Positions 26,878-38,623 of a DNA stretch of 64,000 nucleotides are shown here, one piece after another (the first letter of the stretch is position 1; every line of letters starts with the position of its first letter). This DNA comes from Capitulum mitella (Eukaryota; Arthropoda; Thecostraca; Pollicipedomorpha; Pollicipedidae), in contig CP099849.1 in NCBI GenBank assembly GCA_030062745.1, forward strand, positions 22,618,144 through 22,682,143. The letters are read 5' to 3'. The translations under genes were made by a program, and so were the position numbers. The notes below the pieces were generated by a model. The model did no database searches and was not told the origin of the DNA. It saw nothing but the letters and a program-made list of their open reading frames with translations.

Positions 26878-28353
26878 TCCTCGCCGAACCATAGGGGAGC
26901 GCTTCGACGTTCCCCCTTGGCACTTTTTGTGGTAACTAAAAAACGGCACGTGCAGCGCGCTGAAATTTCCGGTGGCTTTTTCTACATCCCTTCATCATTT
27001 GAGCATGTCCTGTAAACGTTTTAACTTCCGGTCATGTCAAGACACTGGCCTAGATCACAGAAAAGAGGTCAACCTTCAGTTTTTTTTAACTGAACTGTTT
27101 TTTTTTAAGTCTTCTGCAAACCACACCGTGCTTTCGATCAACCTTAAACTTTCAAGGGTGGTAGTCAAGGATATTCCTAAGAACTGTGCTATATTGAGCT
27201 TGTTGCCAAGTTCAAGGTCAGTGACCTGAGGTCAGCTCAATGTCCCCTATTTCCAACGGTTATGAATCGTTTCTTCGGTTTGTTGGTGTGTGAAATGCAT
27301 TTCTGGGCCAAGGGAATCACTAAACATGACAAATAGTGCCGACCCACAGGAAGGGTCATGGGGTCAGATCAAGTTACATTTAGGGTGAATTAGCAAAAAA
27401 GGAGTCTAAAACCCTGTTTTAAGGATTCCTGGGGTAAGAATATGCACTGAAGTTGATTTTGCAGTCCAATATTGCGCTTAGACCGTTTCAAGCCGTTAAA
27501 TGACCCTAGGTCTTTTCTTGTCATGGTAATGTGAGATCAACATGGTAGAAGCTGAGTGCGTAAACAGATGTCCAGCTTTATTCCTCTGGCATATTTCGTG
27601 AGGCAATGACAAACCTACGCATAAAAACACGACACCCAAGCGTGTTTCAAATCAGGTCATGATCCTACGTCAGGTTAGGTCATACGGTCGACCTTATATA
27701 GCACCCTAGTGATCATGGTTGTGCAACCCAAGGGGTTTCAATCCAATGGTTCTCCTTGCCTTTTTGTGTGCATTTTTAATAATCCCCGACAAAACATGTA
27801 ATAAAGCGAAGAAAATGGCTGAATGTGTGGTCTGGTAACAAGGTCATGTCAGGTCACGTCGGGCAATGGGCGTTCTAATCTGTCATTATTTGATAAATGC
27901 TCGTACAAATCATTTCTATCGTTTCGGAAGCATGCCTGGACAGCAAGTCGCTAGTAAAGTTCAAAAACTCTTCAAATATACCGCAATGAAAAAACTGTAT
28001 TATGTCAGGTCGCCTGGCGTGATATGTCATTATCTCCATGTTATAAATTATCTGTCGCCGTAATTTGCATTCTATTAGTTTTCAACTGGCATGCTCAGAA
28101 TTGCTCTAGCTACATTAGGGGTGGAGCTAGAGGTCTCGTTAAGAAGTCCAATTTTACGTGTGGAGGCCAATTGCACTATTTTTCAACATTTCCTCAAATT
28201 TTCAGTGTTTTATGGCGTGCTCATAGCGAGCTTTTCGGTGATATAAAATTAATTTTTCTCCGGCAATTTATTTGCGAGATAGAGGGAGTATCGAAACGCC
28301 CCCCTCCCCGGACCCGCCCGCCCACGTCAGAGTACCAGTTGGGCGAGGGTTAA
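26874..28353. mobile_element. TTAA-bounded element 2, abutting element 1
   Basis: It begins TTAATCCTCGCCGAAC and ends GTTGGGCGAGGGTTAA; the ends are inverted repeats with two mismatches. Subterminal parts (AGCGCTTCGACGTTCCC against GGCGTTTCGATACTCCC) also pair. It shares the single TTAA at 26874-26877 with element 1. It has no coding frame and many GGTCA motifs. Its right end lies 117 bp from exon 11. Confidence 0.6.
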
Positions 28354-28470
28354 CAAGCTGCCAGACACTACCAGGGCTCTGTTCGCGGTGAAATTTCATG
28401 AAGAGACCGCTGGCGGCCGCTCCAGAACAGCGCAGCGCGAGTCTCTCGCCAAACTCGCAAACTTCCTCAC

Positions 28471-28655
28471 CTTTAACGAGCCGAAACACGGCTTCAAACC
28501 CGGGAAACTCGTTCAAGTAGTCGGTGACAAATACCAGGCGTAGATGATCAGCCTTGCTGACGTGTCGCAGTCGTTTCAGCCTCGCCGACCAGTCGCCGCA
28601 ATACTTCCCGACCAGGCTGTTTTTCTCAATTAAGGTCACAGAATCAAAGTCGCAG
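28471..28655 (-). CDS. Exon 11: C-terminal half of the calcium-type CUB domain
   Basis: The acceptor is TGATTTCGTTTCAG; 1 + 183 + 1 bases to the donor TAAAG|GTGAGG. It encodes CDFDSVTLIE, LVGKYCGDW, ADHLRLVFVTDYLN and FPGFEAVFRL: CUB cysteines 3 and 4, the D-S-V calcium residue, the second aspartate (TDY) and the GF-x-A closing strand. With exon 10 this is the most complete CUB of the gene. The frame stays open past the donor to a second possible donor (CCTG|GTAGTG, exon end 28372) in the same phase, adding 33 codons with two cysteines. I prefer 28471 because it joins cleanly to CTLD3. Confidence 0.83.
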
Positions 28656-28957
28656 CTGAAACGAAATCATAATGCTAGTATGTGGCACTGCTCATTTGAT
28701 AGAGATGTCTCCTTCACCATGCGAGCTGGAGATTTAAAGCCGTGAGGACTTTTCCTTGGTAATTTTAAATCCCTATAAATAATAGATTTCTCGTTAAAAA
28801 CTAGAAATATCCAGACAGCTTCAGACAAAGTTCAGATATTCACACATAGTTCAGTTTAGTTTATCACTAAAGGTCATCGCCGATTCTGCCACTAGTCTTT
28901 ATCTGAGCACATTAGCGTCATTCTGCCTCGCAACTCTTTTCTTCAACTAATACTCAC

Positions 28958-29144
28958 CCATCGTCTTCTTCAAGGATGAACCTGGTGAAGATGACTTCCA
29001 GTCTTTCCCCTGGTTGGGCGTTAACCTTTGCCACGCAGGTAAGGTCACCGGCGTAGCGGTCCGGGCGACCCGGACTTGTGACCTTGACCTCCTTGTTCGT
29101 GTCGTTCAGGTACAGTGTCTGGTTGCATACTATGTTGCTTGGCT
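28958..29144 (-). CDS. Exon 10: N-terminal half of a calcium-type CUB domain
   Basis: The acceptor is CTTTTGTTTCAG and the donor GATGG|GTGAGT; 2 + 183 + 2 bases. The protein reads PSNIVCNQTLYL, VTSPGRPDRYAGDLTC, NAQPGERLEVIFTRFILEED: CUB cysteines 1 and 2, the SPG-x-P-x-x-Y turn, and the P-G-x-x-L-x-V-x-F strand. The acidic FILEEDDG end supplies the first residue of the CUB calcium site. The first base pair completes Glu with exon 9, so the CUB follows CTLD2 after only a few residues. Confidence 0.87.
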
Positions 29145-30390
29145 CTGAAACAAAAGACCAACCCATAGGTGGTATTCTGTTTCCTTTTTTGTCGGTTTGT
29201 CTTTCTTTTTTGTTGCAGATCAGACACCACCAATAGAAATACAACACACGAACAAAGTCCACCAATTTGGAATTAGGTCTCACCGGTGCTTTTGATCGGA
29301 ATGTTTAAAAACCAAGCATGTATATGTACAACATTTTGTACTAAATTCACATCTTTTTGTTTTTCCTATTGCAACAAAGTTCGTGCTCTGAAACAACTAC
29401 CATCAAACAGCAATAACGTTCCAACATGTTCTTCGGAAATCATGGCTGTAATGAAGTTAGGTTGTCTTGCAGTATCTTGGGCGACTCGATTTTCCTGAAC
29501 AAACGACATCCCTGTGGTAGATCATTCGAGTCGTAAAGAAATGAATTTATAGCTAAGGGGAAGATGTTATGTTTGACACCCTTCTGGTAACATTTCAGCG
29601 GAAGATAAAAAAAAATGCGGGAAGTCGTATAGTCACAAAGGCTGTTGCTTCCCTAATCGTTCTCTTCCTTGGCTGGGAGACAGCGACGTCTATGATTTTA
29701 TTATGAGTTGCGCCAGTTTTTTCTCCAGGACTTGAAAATGAAACAGAAGCTGCACGAAGCCGCATGACACTTGGGAGAAATGGGCAACGAGTTTCTGGTA
29801 ATCTTACCACAGAGCCAAAAGCTCTGCGTCTTCAAACACGGCAAAGACGTGCTCATCCGTTATGGTTTCCTGTGCAGCTACGGGGCGCAAAATGGCTTCC
29901 TGGAAGTCTCGAGACCGTGCTACATTTATCTATTTCTATTCGGACGCTAGTCTGACTTTCGTTTCTTTTCGGCACCGGGATGTCTTGCATGAAATGCACT
30001 GAGGCTATGACTCCCGACGCATGCTTTTATATGAGTTTCACATTCGTAGAACCATGACAATCCCAGCGAATAATCAGTTCGTGGACATTCAGCAGTGACC
30101 TTTATTATTCAGCAGTTTGTATTCGGGAGCGTGACACCGGGAGGCTTCATCTAGATGCCATGGCTGTCATGTCATGCATCAGAATTGTTCAACGGAAAGA
30201 GCGCCGGTAGAATGCGTCAGATGTGGTGGGCTGTGCCGTGTACCTCTCTTAAGCAGGCTGGAAAAGGCCCACGTTTGTCAAGAAAATTGAATTCATGAGC
30301 CGATTTACAAGCCAAGTGCAAACCCGGCAAATCATATCTGACAATGGCGCGGTGGAGAATGTTGCTGGATATAGGACGGCATGCTACATT
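29145..30390. other. Intron between exons 10 and 9, left part
   Basis: No exon, mobile element or tandem repeat could be supported in this stretch. Confidence 0.4.
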
Positions 30391-31851
30391 TTAACCATCT
30401 CGGATGTGGAGGCAAACGATTGGTATGCTTATGACCAGATTCCTTCTTTAATCCTGGACGTGTCGGCCTCCGGATCCATCCTCGCCGGACCGATGGGGAG
30501 GGGGGAATATGAGTGCCCCAGATCTCGAGAACTCGCAAGAAAGAGTCGCACGAAAAACGCAAAAACACTGTTCCAAAAGCCTTGGTAAAAGTAGAAGAAA
30601 TCACTCAGAGTTAGAGTTAGTCCAGTCAGGTTAATATTGAGGTTACCAGGGGTCATTTCAGGTCAAATCATCTGTCGGTATTTTTGGCAAAAAGTTTTGA
30701 TAGTGAAGTCGTTTACGCGCCTCCAAAGAGTTTAGACGTAACACAAAAAGACCTGATGTACCTATTTTGTGTAACTAACGAACACTCGAGGTCAAATTTG
30801 GCCATTTCTTACGAGACTGGAAATGCGGGAAAAATTCCCCTTTTTGTATAGGCAGTTATCGTGCTTTTCCCTTGCAGAAGACTGTGTTCAGGCTAGATCA
30901 TGCCGCAGATGTGCTTAGGATGTATATCAGGTATGCAGCAATCATATTAAGTTCAAAAGAGGTCAGCCTAGGTCAAAAAGACTGTGTTTGGGTTAGGTCA
31001 CACCGCAGATGTGCTTAGGATGTATAGCAAGTATGCAGCTATCATATTCAGTTCAAATGAGGCCAACATATGTCAGACTTTTGACGTCTGTAAGTTGGAA
31101 GTTGCGACCGCAGTGTACAAGATTGCAATGTAAAATGGGATTAGGCCAATCCTGGAAAGTTCTGCCTTTGTCTAGTCTTTTAGTGCTGCCTATTTTTACC
31201 TAATTTTCTTTTAATGTAATTCAAATTCAAATAATAAGCCTCTAATTGGAATAGTATTGCCTAAAGAAAGTCCTTACCACATATCATTGCTTCTAAAGAA
31301 CATATATGGCGACTTAAAAACATTCATAATGTAAATCTATTAAGCATATTCGGCCGCGGGTTCAGAGATTCGGAATGATACGTCACCCAGCCCCAGGTCA
31401 CAGGGCAAATGTAAATTTGTATGTGCAATGGACGTGAGAAGCACCGGGACGCATATTTAAACGTTGGAATCACCAAACTAGGTCAACAATCCCAACTGAT
31501 GACGTAAAAAACGAAGAGTTGAGATGATCTAAGGTCACTGACTTCGACATTTCCAAAAAAGTCGGGACAGCAAAATTACGGCATCTGCCGTGTTCTGTCA
31601 AGTTAGCAAGTTTCATGTCCATCGATGCATTTCGCAAAAAGTTATGACACTTTACTTTTCGGGACATGGTCTTACTTGACCTGTTCTGGGTCGGTGACCT
31701 GATGTAACCTCAAGTAACAAAGTTGACACAATGTGTAAAAAAGATGTATAAGAAGATACCTCAAGTTTCATGTCTCTACGCCTCTTCTTTTTCTGATCAT
31801 CCTCAAAAAACCGGAGCGGGGGTTCTGATCAACTCGGACTCAGAGAGTTAA
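30391..31851. mobile_element. Probable TTAA-bounded element 3
   Basis: It starts TTAACCATCTCGGATGTGG; the end AGAGAGTTAA is a weak inverted match. The interior resembles elements 1 and 2 in its AGGTCA motifs and its 1.46-kb length. The boundaries are tentative. Confidence 0.4.
30880..31080. repeat. Two-copy tandem duplication, about 100 bp
   Basis: The block beginning AGACTGTGTT and containing CCGCAGATGTGCTTAGGATG occurs twice in tandem (30880-30979 and 30980-31080), within TTAA element 3. Confidence 0.8.
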
Positions 31852-32456
31852 TGATCCCACATATTTTCTTTCCATGACGCTGCTGGATAGATGTGTTCCA
31901 CGTTCAGTCTAGATGGGACTGCGACGTTAGCAAGGTCAGGCGTCCATCCATATCGCGCATTTGTCAGATTTTCTTTCATCCTGGTACTGGTTTTTCGGAA
32001 GTTCGTCGTAGGATTTTGTTCAAGCCCTCGGCTAATCTTGGCACTTGATATGCTAGCAGTCACTTGCCCCACACCCCTCACCGGCGTTTTTCGGCCTCGT
32101 AACTCGCCGCGCCAGCCTTCTGCATACGCGCAGCAACGGCCACCAGACCAAGCCGCTAAGCATGTTTCATTGCCACGGGGAACTCGAGCCGGCCCGTGGC
32201 AGCTCGGCAGACTGAGGCGAGGCACGTGACGAGCCTGCGTCCGGAGCGCGGCCCTGACGTCTCCCCAGGCGGCCGTACGGCGCCAGGTACGTGACCAGAC
32301 GCCTGCCCGGTCCGACCAGGCACGCCGGCACACGGCCAGACGGCCGGCCGATAACTGCCCGGCGGCGATACAGATCACTGTAACGTCGATAAACGGCCCC
32401 CGGCGGAACGCTAATGCTGTTGTTGTTTGTTGACTCTGTTTTAACGGCCGGGAAAT

Positions 32457-32566
32457 TGCCGCTGGTTAAAGGCTACGAGAAACTTCGACGGATCTAAGCG
32501 GTGGTTAGCAGTTAGGGGCTTGCCGCTGGTTAAGGGCTACGAGAAACTTCGACGGATCTAAGCGGT
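32457..32566. repeat. 65-bp tandem duplication
   Basis: GCCGCTGGTTAA-GGCTACGAGAAACTTCGACGG and following bases occur at 32457-32501 and again at 32522-32566, nearly identical. Confidence 0.85.
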
Positions 32567-32790
32567 GTTCTGATGGTGGCAGGGTGTTTACGAACAGATC
32601 TCGCTAGCCACATCAGTCATCTTTGTTGTAAATATGTATGCTAATGTTTTGGCCAAGTTAGTGACGACCAGAGGAAGCCTCACGCTGTTCGCTGCAAACA
32701 ACGTTCCAAAAATCACGAAGCTGAGTGAAAATACTTTCCATAAGTTATCCCAGCAAACCTAAAACCAGCTAGACATTGGATGGATGCTTT

Positions 32791-33760
32791 TACGAGGTCT
32801 GTCCGAAAAGTAACGAGACTGACTTTATAAGAACTTTATTAGAAAAAATTGAAAAGTACCAAAGTCACATTCCTTCAAAGTAATCCCCTTCCAGTCTAAC
32901 ACACTTGTGCATTCGCCTTTTCCAGGATTTATACACTCCTGGAAGGCATTTCTGGGTTTTCTGAGCTCCGTGTCGCGGCCGTTTTGATGGAATCAGTATC
33001 AAGAAAATGGGTTCCCTTCAGAACAGATTTGATCTTGGGGAAGAGGAAAAAGTCACAGGGGGTCCGTTGAGGGAATATGGAGGTTGCTCCGAATTGAATG
33101 TTCCTTTCTGCCAGAAACTGGCGAATACTCGTACCGGAAACGAAGAGACAGAGTCGTGAATGGAAAAGCCCTGGATCCCCAAGGCCAAAGAAAGCAAGGA
33201 AGTCGAAGTCGAAAGTGAAAGTGATACTCATTGTGTTTTTCGATATTCAAGGCATCGTTCACTTCGAATTCTTACCCCAAGGCCAAACAGTGAACCAAAC
33301 CGTCTACAAGGAGATTCTTTGGCGCCTCGTGAGATCAGTGCGGGACAAGAGGCGGAGCATTTGGGAAACCAACGCATGAGTGCTCCATCACGACAACGCT
33401 CCAGCTCACACAGCCCTGAGTATTCGCCAGTTTCTGGCAGAAAGGAACATTGCAACTTTGGAACAACCTCCATATTCCCCAGCCTGGTCCCCTGTGACTT
33501 TTCTCTTCCCAAGATCAATCTGTTCTGAAGGGAACCCATTTTCCTGATAGTGATTCCATCAAAACGGCCGCGACGACGGAGCTCAGAAAGATCCCAGAAG
33601 ATGCCTTCCAGGAGTGTATTGAATTCCGGAAAAGGCGAATGCACAAGTATGTCAGACTGGAAGGGGATTACTTTGAAGGATTTTGACTTTGGTACTTTTC
33701 AATTTTTTCTAATAAAGTTCTTATAAAGCCAGTCTCGTTACTTTTCGGACAGACCTTGTA
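32791..33760 (+). mobile_element. Palindromic mariner derivative
   Basis: Both ends carry AGGTCTGTCCGAAAAGTAAC, flanked by TA, and the outer ~340 bp on each side are inverted copies. The plus-strand core (about 33160-33500) encodes mariner transposase: FFDIQGIVHFEFLPQGQTVN, then HHDNAPAH, then SIRQFLAERN. The left arm encodes the same C-terminus on the minus strand (SIRQFLAERN, then TPCDFFLFPKIKSVLKG). Stops and frameshifts break the frame and the N-terminal helix-turn-helix half is missing. Thus the element is dead and appears to be made of a 3' half plus an inverted 3' end. Confidence 0.85.
33160..33525 (+). pseudogene. Broken mariner transposase fragment
   Basis: It has catalytic-core remnants only: FFDIQGIVH holds the first catalytic aspartate and HDNAPAH the second. 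The region of the third, normally YSPDLAPCD, reads YSPAWSPVT. A stop falls before HHDNAPAH, and a frameshift follows after the TFLF residues. About 160 N-terminal residues of a normal ~345-residue protein are absent. Confidence 0.8.
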
Positions 33761-34321
33761 TATCTGATTATAAACGATGTAAGATCGTAATTTCGTGTCT
33801 ATGATAAAAGCTAACTGATACATAGCAGTTAATTACAGAGGAAGAGAGAAAATAAATCTAATTGAAGAAGATCATGTTGGCCGAAGTACACTTTCAACGA
33901 TCTGGGACAAACCCATCAGGTGTCGGAGAGACGAAGGGTTTAATGAGAATCTCATACATCCTTGTGGTATCGCACCGAATTGGGGACAATCTGACGACCT
34001 TGGTGCAAATCGACGTGGTCGTTTTCCTAATCTTCAAACAGCGCGTGATTTGGTTTCTTGATCTGGCTTGTTGAAGCGAGGTTTGTTCGAAGTGACCCAG
34101 CCATGAAACCACCTTCATAGTAGTTTGCCTGGTTTACCGAAACAACCTTGTCTGAACTACAGTGCATTCTGTGTTTTCGCGGCAAGCAAGTACCGGCTAT
34201 GAAGAACCTATGCCAAGTCATGCATTTCGTAGTCACTGAACAGCGGAAAAGGGAATTGAGCTACTCTGTACGGTTCGATGTTTCATGCACTCGACTTTGT
34301 CGACTTGGAAGTAGAGAGTTT

Positions 34322-34470
<149 letters not shown>

Positions 34471-34639
34471 GGGGATTGGACGGATGGCTTCGCGGTCGGC
34501 CACCGTGTGACGAGTCTAACGCATGGTGCTCCCGGCCACGCCTCGGCCTGTGATGAACGACGCAGCGCAAATAGGTTTGGCCGCCGGCCGGCCATCAAAG
34601 GATCCGCTGATCATCCAGCTATGCCCTATCTCGTCCGGT

Positions 34640-35040
34640 GGCTTTCCATCCCAGCCAGCGGCCTCCCATGTCGGATGTCTCTCTTGGTGGTAGCCCGGCT
34701 CAATCTGCGGCGAGCCACCAGCAGTCGATCACCCGTTACAGGTTGCAGTTGCCCATCACCGTCAGCAGCGGCCCATTAAAGGCTGGCACCAGCCATTTTA
34801 ACCGAAGGCCACCCATCACAGACGGCGGCCATATCACAATCAACGCAGATGCATCACAGCCAACAGCCTCCCACAGGGGCCAACATCTATCCGTCACGGA
34901 CGGCGGTTACCGAGCAGAGCAGGCCTCCGTCACAGGCAGCTGCCGGCTGCCACAGCCGGCATCCATCCGTCACGAAAGGTGGCTGCCCGTCACAGGCAGC
35001 TCTCAGCCATCGCAGCCGACGCTCGTCCGTCATAAATTAG
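34640..35040. repeat. Degenerate minisatellite of CATCCGTCACAGGCAGC type
   Basis: Diverged repeats of CCGTCAC(A/G)G..GGC and CACAGCCGGC blocks occur with irregular spacing. No coding use could be supported. Confidence 0.55.
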
Positions 35041-35830
35041 CTGCTAATCGTTATTAACTGTCACACAGCAGGCGCAGTGCTTAGATTTGGGAACAGCAGG
35101 TCTCGTGTCCGTTGCGTAAAACAACGACTAGACAACGGACCGGCCGGAGAGCTATGGTGCGGTGTCTGCCGAAGGATTCCGTTAGAGAACATTAAAAGTC
35201 GCTTGCATACCTGGAGGTCGTCCATCACACCTGGCCGTGCCCCCAAAAATGAGCCATCGCCATGGACGCCAGGCTGCACATCGCGACTGAGTGTGCAGAC
35301 ATCATCCTCGGTGGCTGCAGTGATTTCCCAACACGACCAGCGATCACCCCTGACGGGCTCTCTTCTGACCGAGAAAAGTCTCTTCTCCCAAATAAAGGGA
35401 TACAGCCACATTTGCGTGCCGGTGAGAAATGAGGAATGTAAGCCAGAAAACGGCTGTTGAGCCGCTCTTAATGTCACGTAAATATATGAGCCTGTGCGGT
35501 CTCGATGCATTGCGTGAACTGTATCCGTGGATATTCAACCAATCACACAATTTCGCGCATTTTATGAAACCGTAAAAACGAGGTGTTTCGCCACACTCCA
35601 AATCTGCCCAAGCGCCACAGAAATCTATGTTTGTTTTTCCCACAGCCGTACAACCCTCACTCCGGGTTTTCGAACGGTGTCTTTTGATCTTCTGGATTGT
35701 TCCTCCATGATTAAAACAGTTAGGAACGCACCTCCACCACAGTTGGCCTGGTTTGATAGAGCTTTAAAGAAACAACGTCTGCAATATCCTGCTGGACGCA
35801 CGCCGCTAACCCGTAGTGTCTGGTCGATGA

Positions 35831-36175
35831 CGTCACTGTTCTGTAGTGTCCGGCCGGCTGGTGACGTCATTGGCCTGCAATGGCCGGGCGCTGGTAGATA
35901 AAGCCGGCCTCCTCGGAACACGTCACCACAGGTCAGCGACGTCACTGACCTGTGGTGGCCGGACACCGGCAGATGAAACCGATCTTCTCGGAGCACGGTT
36001 TGCCCTGTCAGTGACGTCACCGAGCTGTGATGACCGGACGCTGGCGGATGAAGCCGACCTCCTCGGAGCACGATCTGCCATGTCAGCGACGTCACTGACC
36101 TGTGACGACCGGTCGCTGGCAGATGAAGCCGGCCTCCTCGGAGCACGGTCTGCCCTGCCCAGTCAGCCGGCCGTC
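35831..36175 (-). repeat. 75-bp minisatellite built from the exon 9 splice donor
   Basis: Units are exactly 75 bp apart (exon-like/intron-like junctions at 36099/36100, 36024/25, 35949/50 and 35874/75, then a shortened unit at 35840/41). Each repeats GTGCTCCGAGGAGGCC..TTCATCTGCCAGCG..CACAG from exon 9, followed by the intron start and a GACGTCA palindrome. GT is kept at the used donor and at 35948/49. The other units read CT, GC and AA. Since 75 is a multiple of three, frames of 207 and 278 codons stay open on opposite strands. Confidence 0.88.
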
Positions 36176-36282
36176 CGCAGTCATCCTCAGCTGCAGACAC
36201 CGGCCGGAGGGGGACGGGGGCTCGCTGCCGCCCTGTGCTGTCCAGGCCGAGGTCAGGTCGTCCAGGCGCCAGAGCGCGACGT
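36100..36282 (-). CDS. Exon 9: C-terminal part of C-type-lectin domain 2
   Basis: The acceptor is GCCTGTCGCCAG and the donor GTCACAG|GTCAGT. With 2 + 180 + 1 bases it agrees with exons 8 and 10. It encodes VALWRLDDLTSAW, then PSPSGRCLQL, then RPCSEEAGFICQRPVVT: the W...GxCxxL...C...GFICQ ending typical of a CTLD. No EPN or WND calcium site is seen, so the fold may serve protein contacts. The last ~50 coding bases and the 5' splice site are repeated in tandem just downstream (35831-36175), an unusual arrangement reported separately. Confidence 0.82.
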
Positions 36283-36904
36283 CTGGCGACAGGCGGAGAC
36301 ACGGCGATCAGACAAACCGGCCGGAATTTCACACCGGGCAACGCCGTGCCAGACCGTACGACCGGGCTGTGGGACCAGACTGCCAGGCCAGATCGTTGCT
36401 TCATTTTTAGACGAAAGGCCAACGTCACGTCACACGCAGACCTACTGCGACTTTTATACATGCCGTTAGAATGACGTCATCATGTGGAGACAATATGTGT
36501 AATGTATAAATGGACCACATACACATCATGGCGTCACGTGCCTGATACGTACCAAAACCTCTTCATTGTTACGATGCGGGACAAAGTGCTCTGGCGTTCC
36601 GGCTCAATCGGATGAAGCTATCAAGTTACCATACAATTCTGGGTTAGAAGCATGTTAGCCTTGTCTACATTATCGCTCGCTTACGAAAAAAAAAACGCCA
36701 AATCGGTCGCAAACAAATTGACGGGCTCCCTTAAATGACGGCGGCGGAGCTGGATCCTGAAAACACATAGCCCAAGACCAATGGCACGTAGTCTCCGCAG
36801 CGGCCGGAAAGGCCCTCCGCGGCCTACGGTTTCCATAGGGGAGGCCGTAGTCTCCTCTGTATCTGTCTGTTTTTCAGTCTCTCTGGATATCCATTTATTT
36901 ATCT

Positions 36905-37190
36905 AACCATAAATATATCTCTGCGCATCTGCCCATCTATCTACCTATCTACCTATCTCTCTACCTATCTACCTAACTATCTACCTATCTATCTATCTAC
37001 CTGTCTATCCATCTATCCATCTATCTATCTATCCGTCTATCCATCCATCTATCCATATATCCATCTATCCATCCATCCATCTATCCATCCATCCATCTAT
37101 CCATCCATCCATCTATCCATCCATCCATCTATCCATTCATCCGTCCATCTGTCTATCTATCTATCTGTCTATCCACCTATCTACCTATTG
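36905..37190. repeat. (TCTA/TCCA)n tetranucleotide microsatellite
   Basis: About 290 bp of interspersed ATCTATCTACCT and ATCCATCCATCT repeats lie in the intron between exons 9 and 8. Confidence 0.95.
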
Positions 37191-37976
37191 CTTTTCTGAT
37201 TTTGTCTCAAATCTACCCATTTGTCGTTGCATGTCTCAGTTTCCCCGCTCTTTGCAAGCATCCAAGGTAGTCTGCTTCGTCGCTGAAATATAAATTAGCA
37301 TAACCTTGCGAATGGAAAACTTTAATGTACGACAAATCTTAACCCGACTGTTGAATACTTTCTTTTACAATGCCTTTCAGGTTACAAAGCCAAATGATTT
37401 GTTCTTTTGGTTTTTCCACTTCGGTGGTCGAAGGAGATATTCGACGTCCAGTACAGAGTGATATCAAAGGCGGAAATTTGGCGTGCTCAATTTTGCTCGT
37501 AAGAGTTCATCCCGTACGGGACATTGGTTTCACTACCTAAGTTGGCGGCTCTATGCAGACATCGAAATTTCCGTCCTGCTAAGTTTGCTAAATTTAGGCC
37601 ATCGGTACTGTAACGGCAGAATGTTTCTTGTTGCTAAAAGCCGATGACCACAAGGCACCATCCGGCGTTCAGCCCATTAAGCGACTGCCGCCGGTCTGAG
37701 AGACATCGCCTCATTCCTCGTACGAAGCGGATATCCAGGCGTCCCCTAAGTCACGGAAAATTATACTTCATCTTTTGAAAGTGGCTATGAAAACTGTTCC
37801 GAACCGCGTACAGAACTGTAACGCGATGCTTCTTTCCGCCACCCCGACAACTACAGTGACGGCGTTCAACATAGACAAACATTCGTTGTATTCGCATCTT
37901 AATTTCCATAACGTGCGAAATGCTCATGAGAATCCGGGGTGGCTGGTTGAATATACAGTGGGCGGTTGCGTAGTAT

Positions 37977-37981
<5 letters not shown>

Positions 37982-38026
<45 letters not shown>

Positions 38027-38061
38027 CTGTACTAACTGTAATATACATATATATATAGCTG

Positions 38062-38110
<49 letters not shown>
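37982..38110. repeat. Compound (TA)n tract
   Basis: Three TA runs are separated by short GTAATATA-like interruptions. Confidence 0.95.
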
Positions 38111-38111
<1 letters not shown>

Positions 38112-38623
38112 GGTAAGAGCTTCTGATTGCCAAACAGAATGCCAGCAGGCTTTTGTCGACGTGACTGCTACCATGTGAAACACCTTCCAGAAAGCAGGAA
38201 GCCAGAGAAACTGTTGCGGAAACCTTACATCAGCGGCTGGCGCATCACCGCGCTGGTGCCACGGAATCTTAGAGAAACTGCATTTCGGAGGTTACAGCCT
38301 ATTAATATCAATAAATCCTCGCCGACGCATGGACGTCTGGGGCTACGGAGTAGCTCTGGACAAAGTACCGCTCTCTGCTGAGGTTCGTGGCGCCAAGCCT
38401 CACACTTCGTGCACTAACAAAAAAAACAACAACCAAAATAAAAACGCAAACAAGAAAAACGAGCTCACCAATCTGCAGATGTTCGCCGCTAAAGAGCTAA
38501 GCCAACGGCCAATCCCCCAGACAAATCAAAGGCACCGGCAACGAGGTACGGCCAATTGGATTAGCGCGTAGCGGCGGCGGCTCGCCGGACGGCGCGCCGG
38601 CCAGCCGCGGCAGCCTCACTGAC

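Noticed and set aside
35217-35373. Possible minus-strand exon with WSCWEITAATEDDVC and a good CTCCAG|GTATGC donor
   Set aside because: Its phases do not fit between exon 9 and exon 10, which already join cleanly. No CUB or CTLD pattern is clear.
35625-36461. A 278-codon minus-strand frame with four similar repeats, opposite a 207-codon plus-strand frame
   Set aside because: Both arise from the 75-bp splice-donor array, whose period is a multiple of three. The true coding frame here is exon 9 in a different register.
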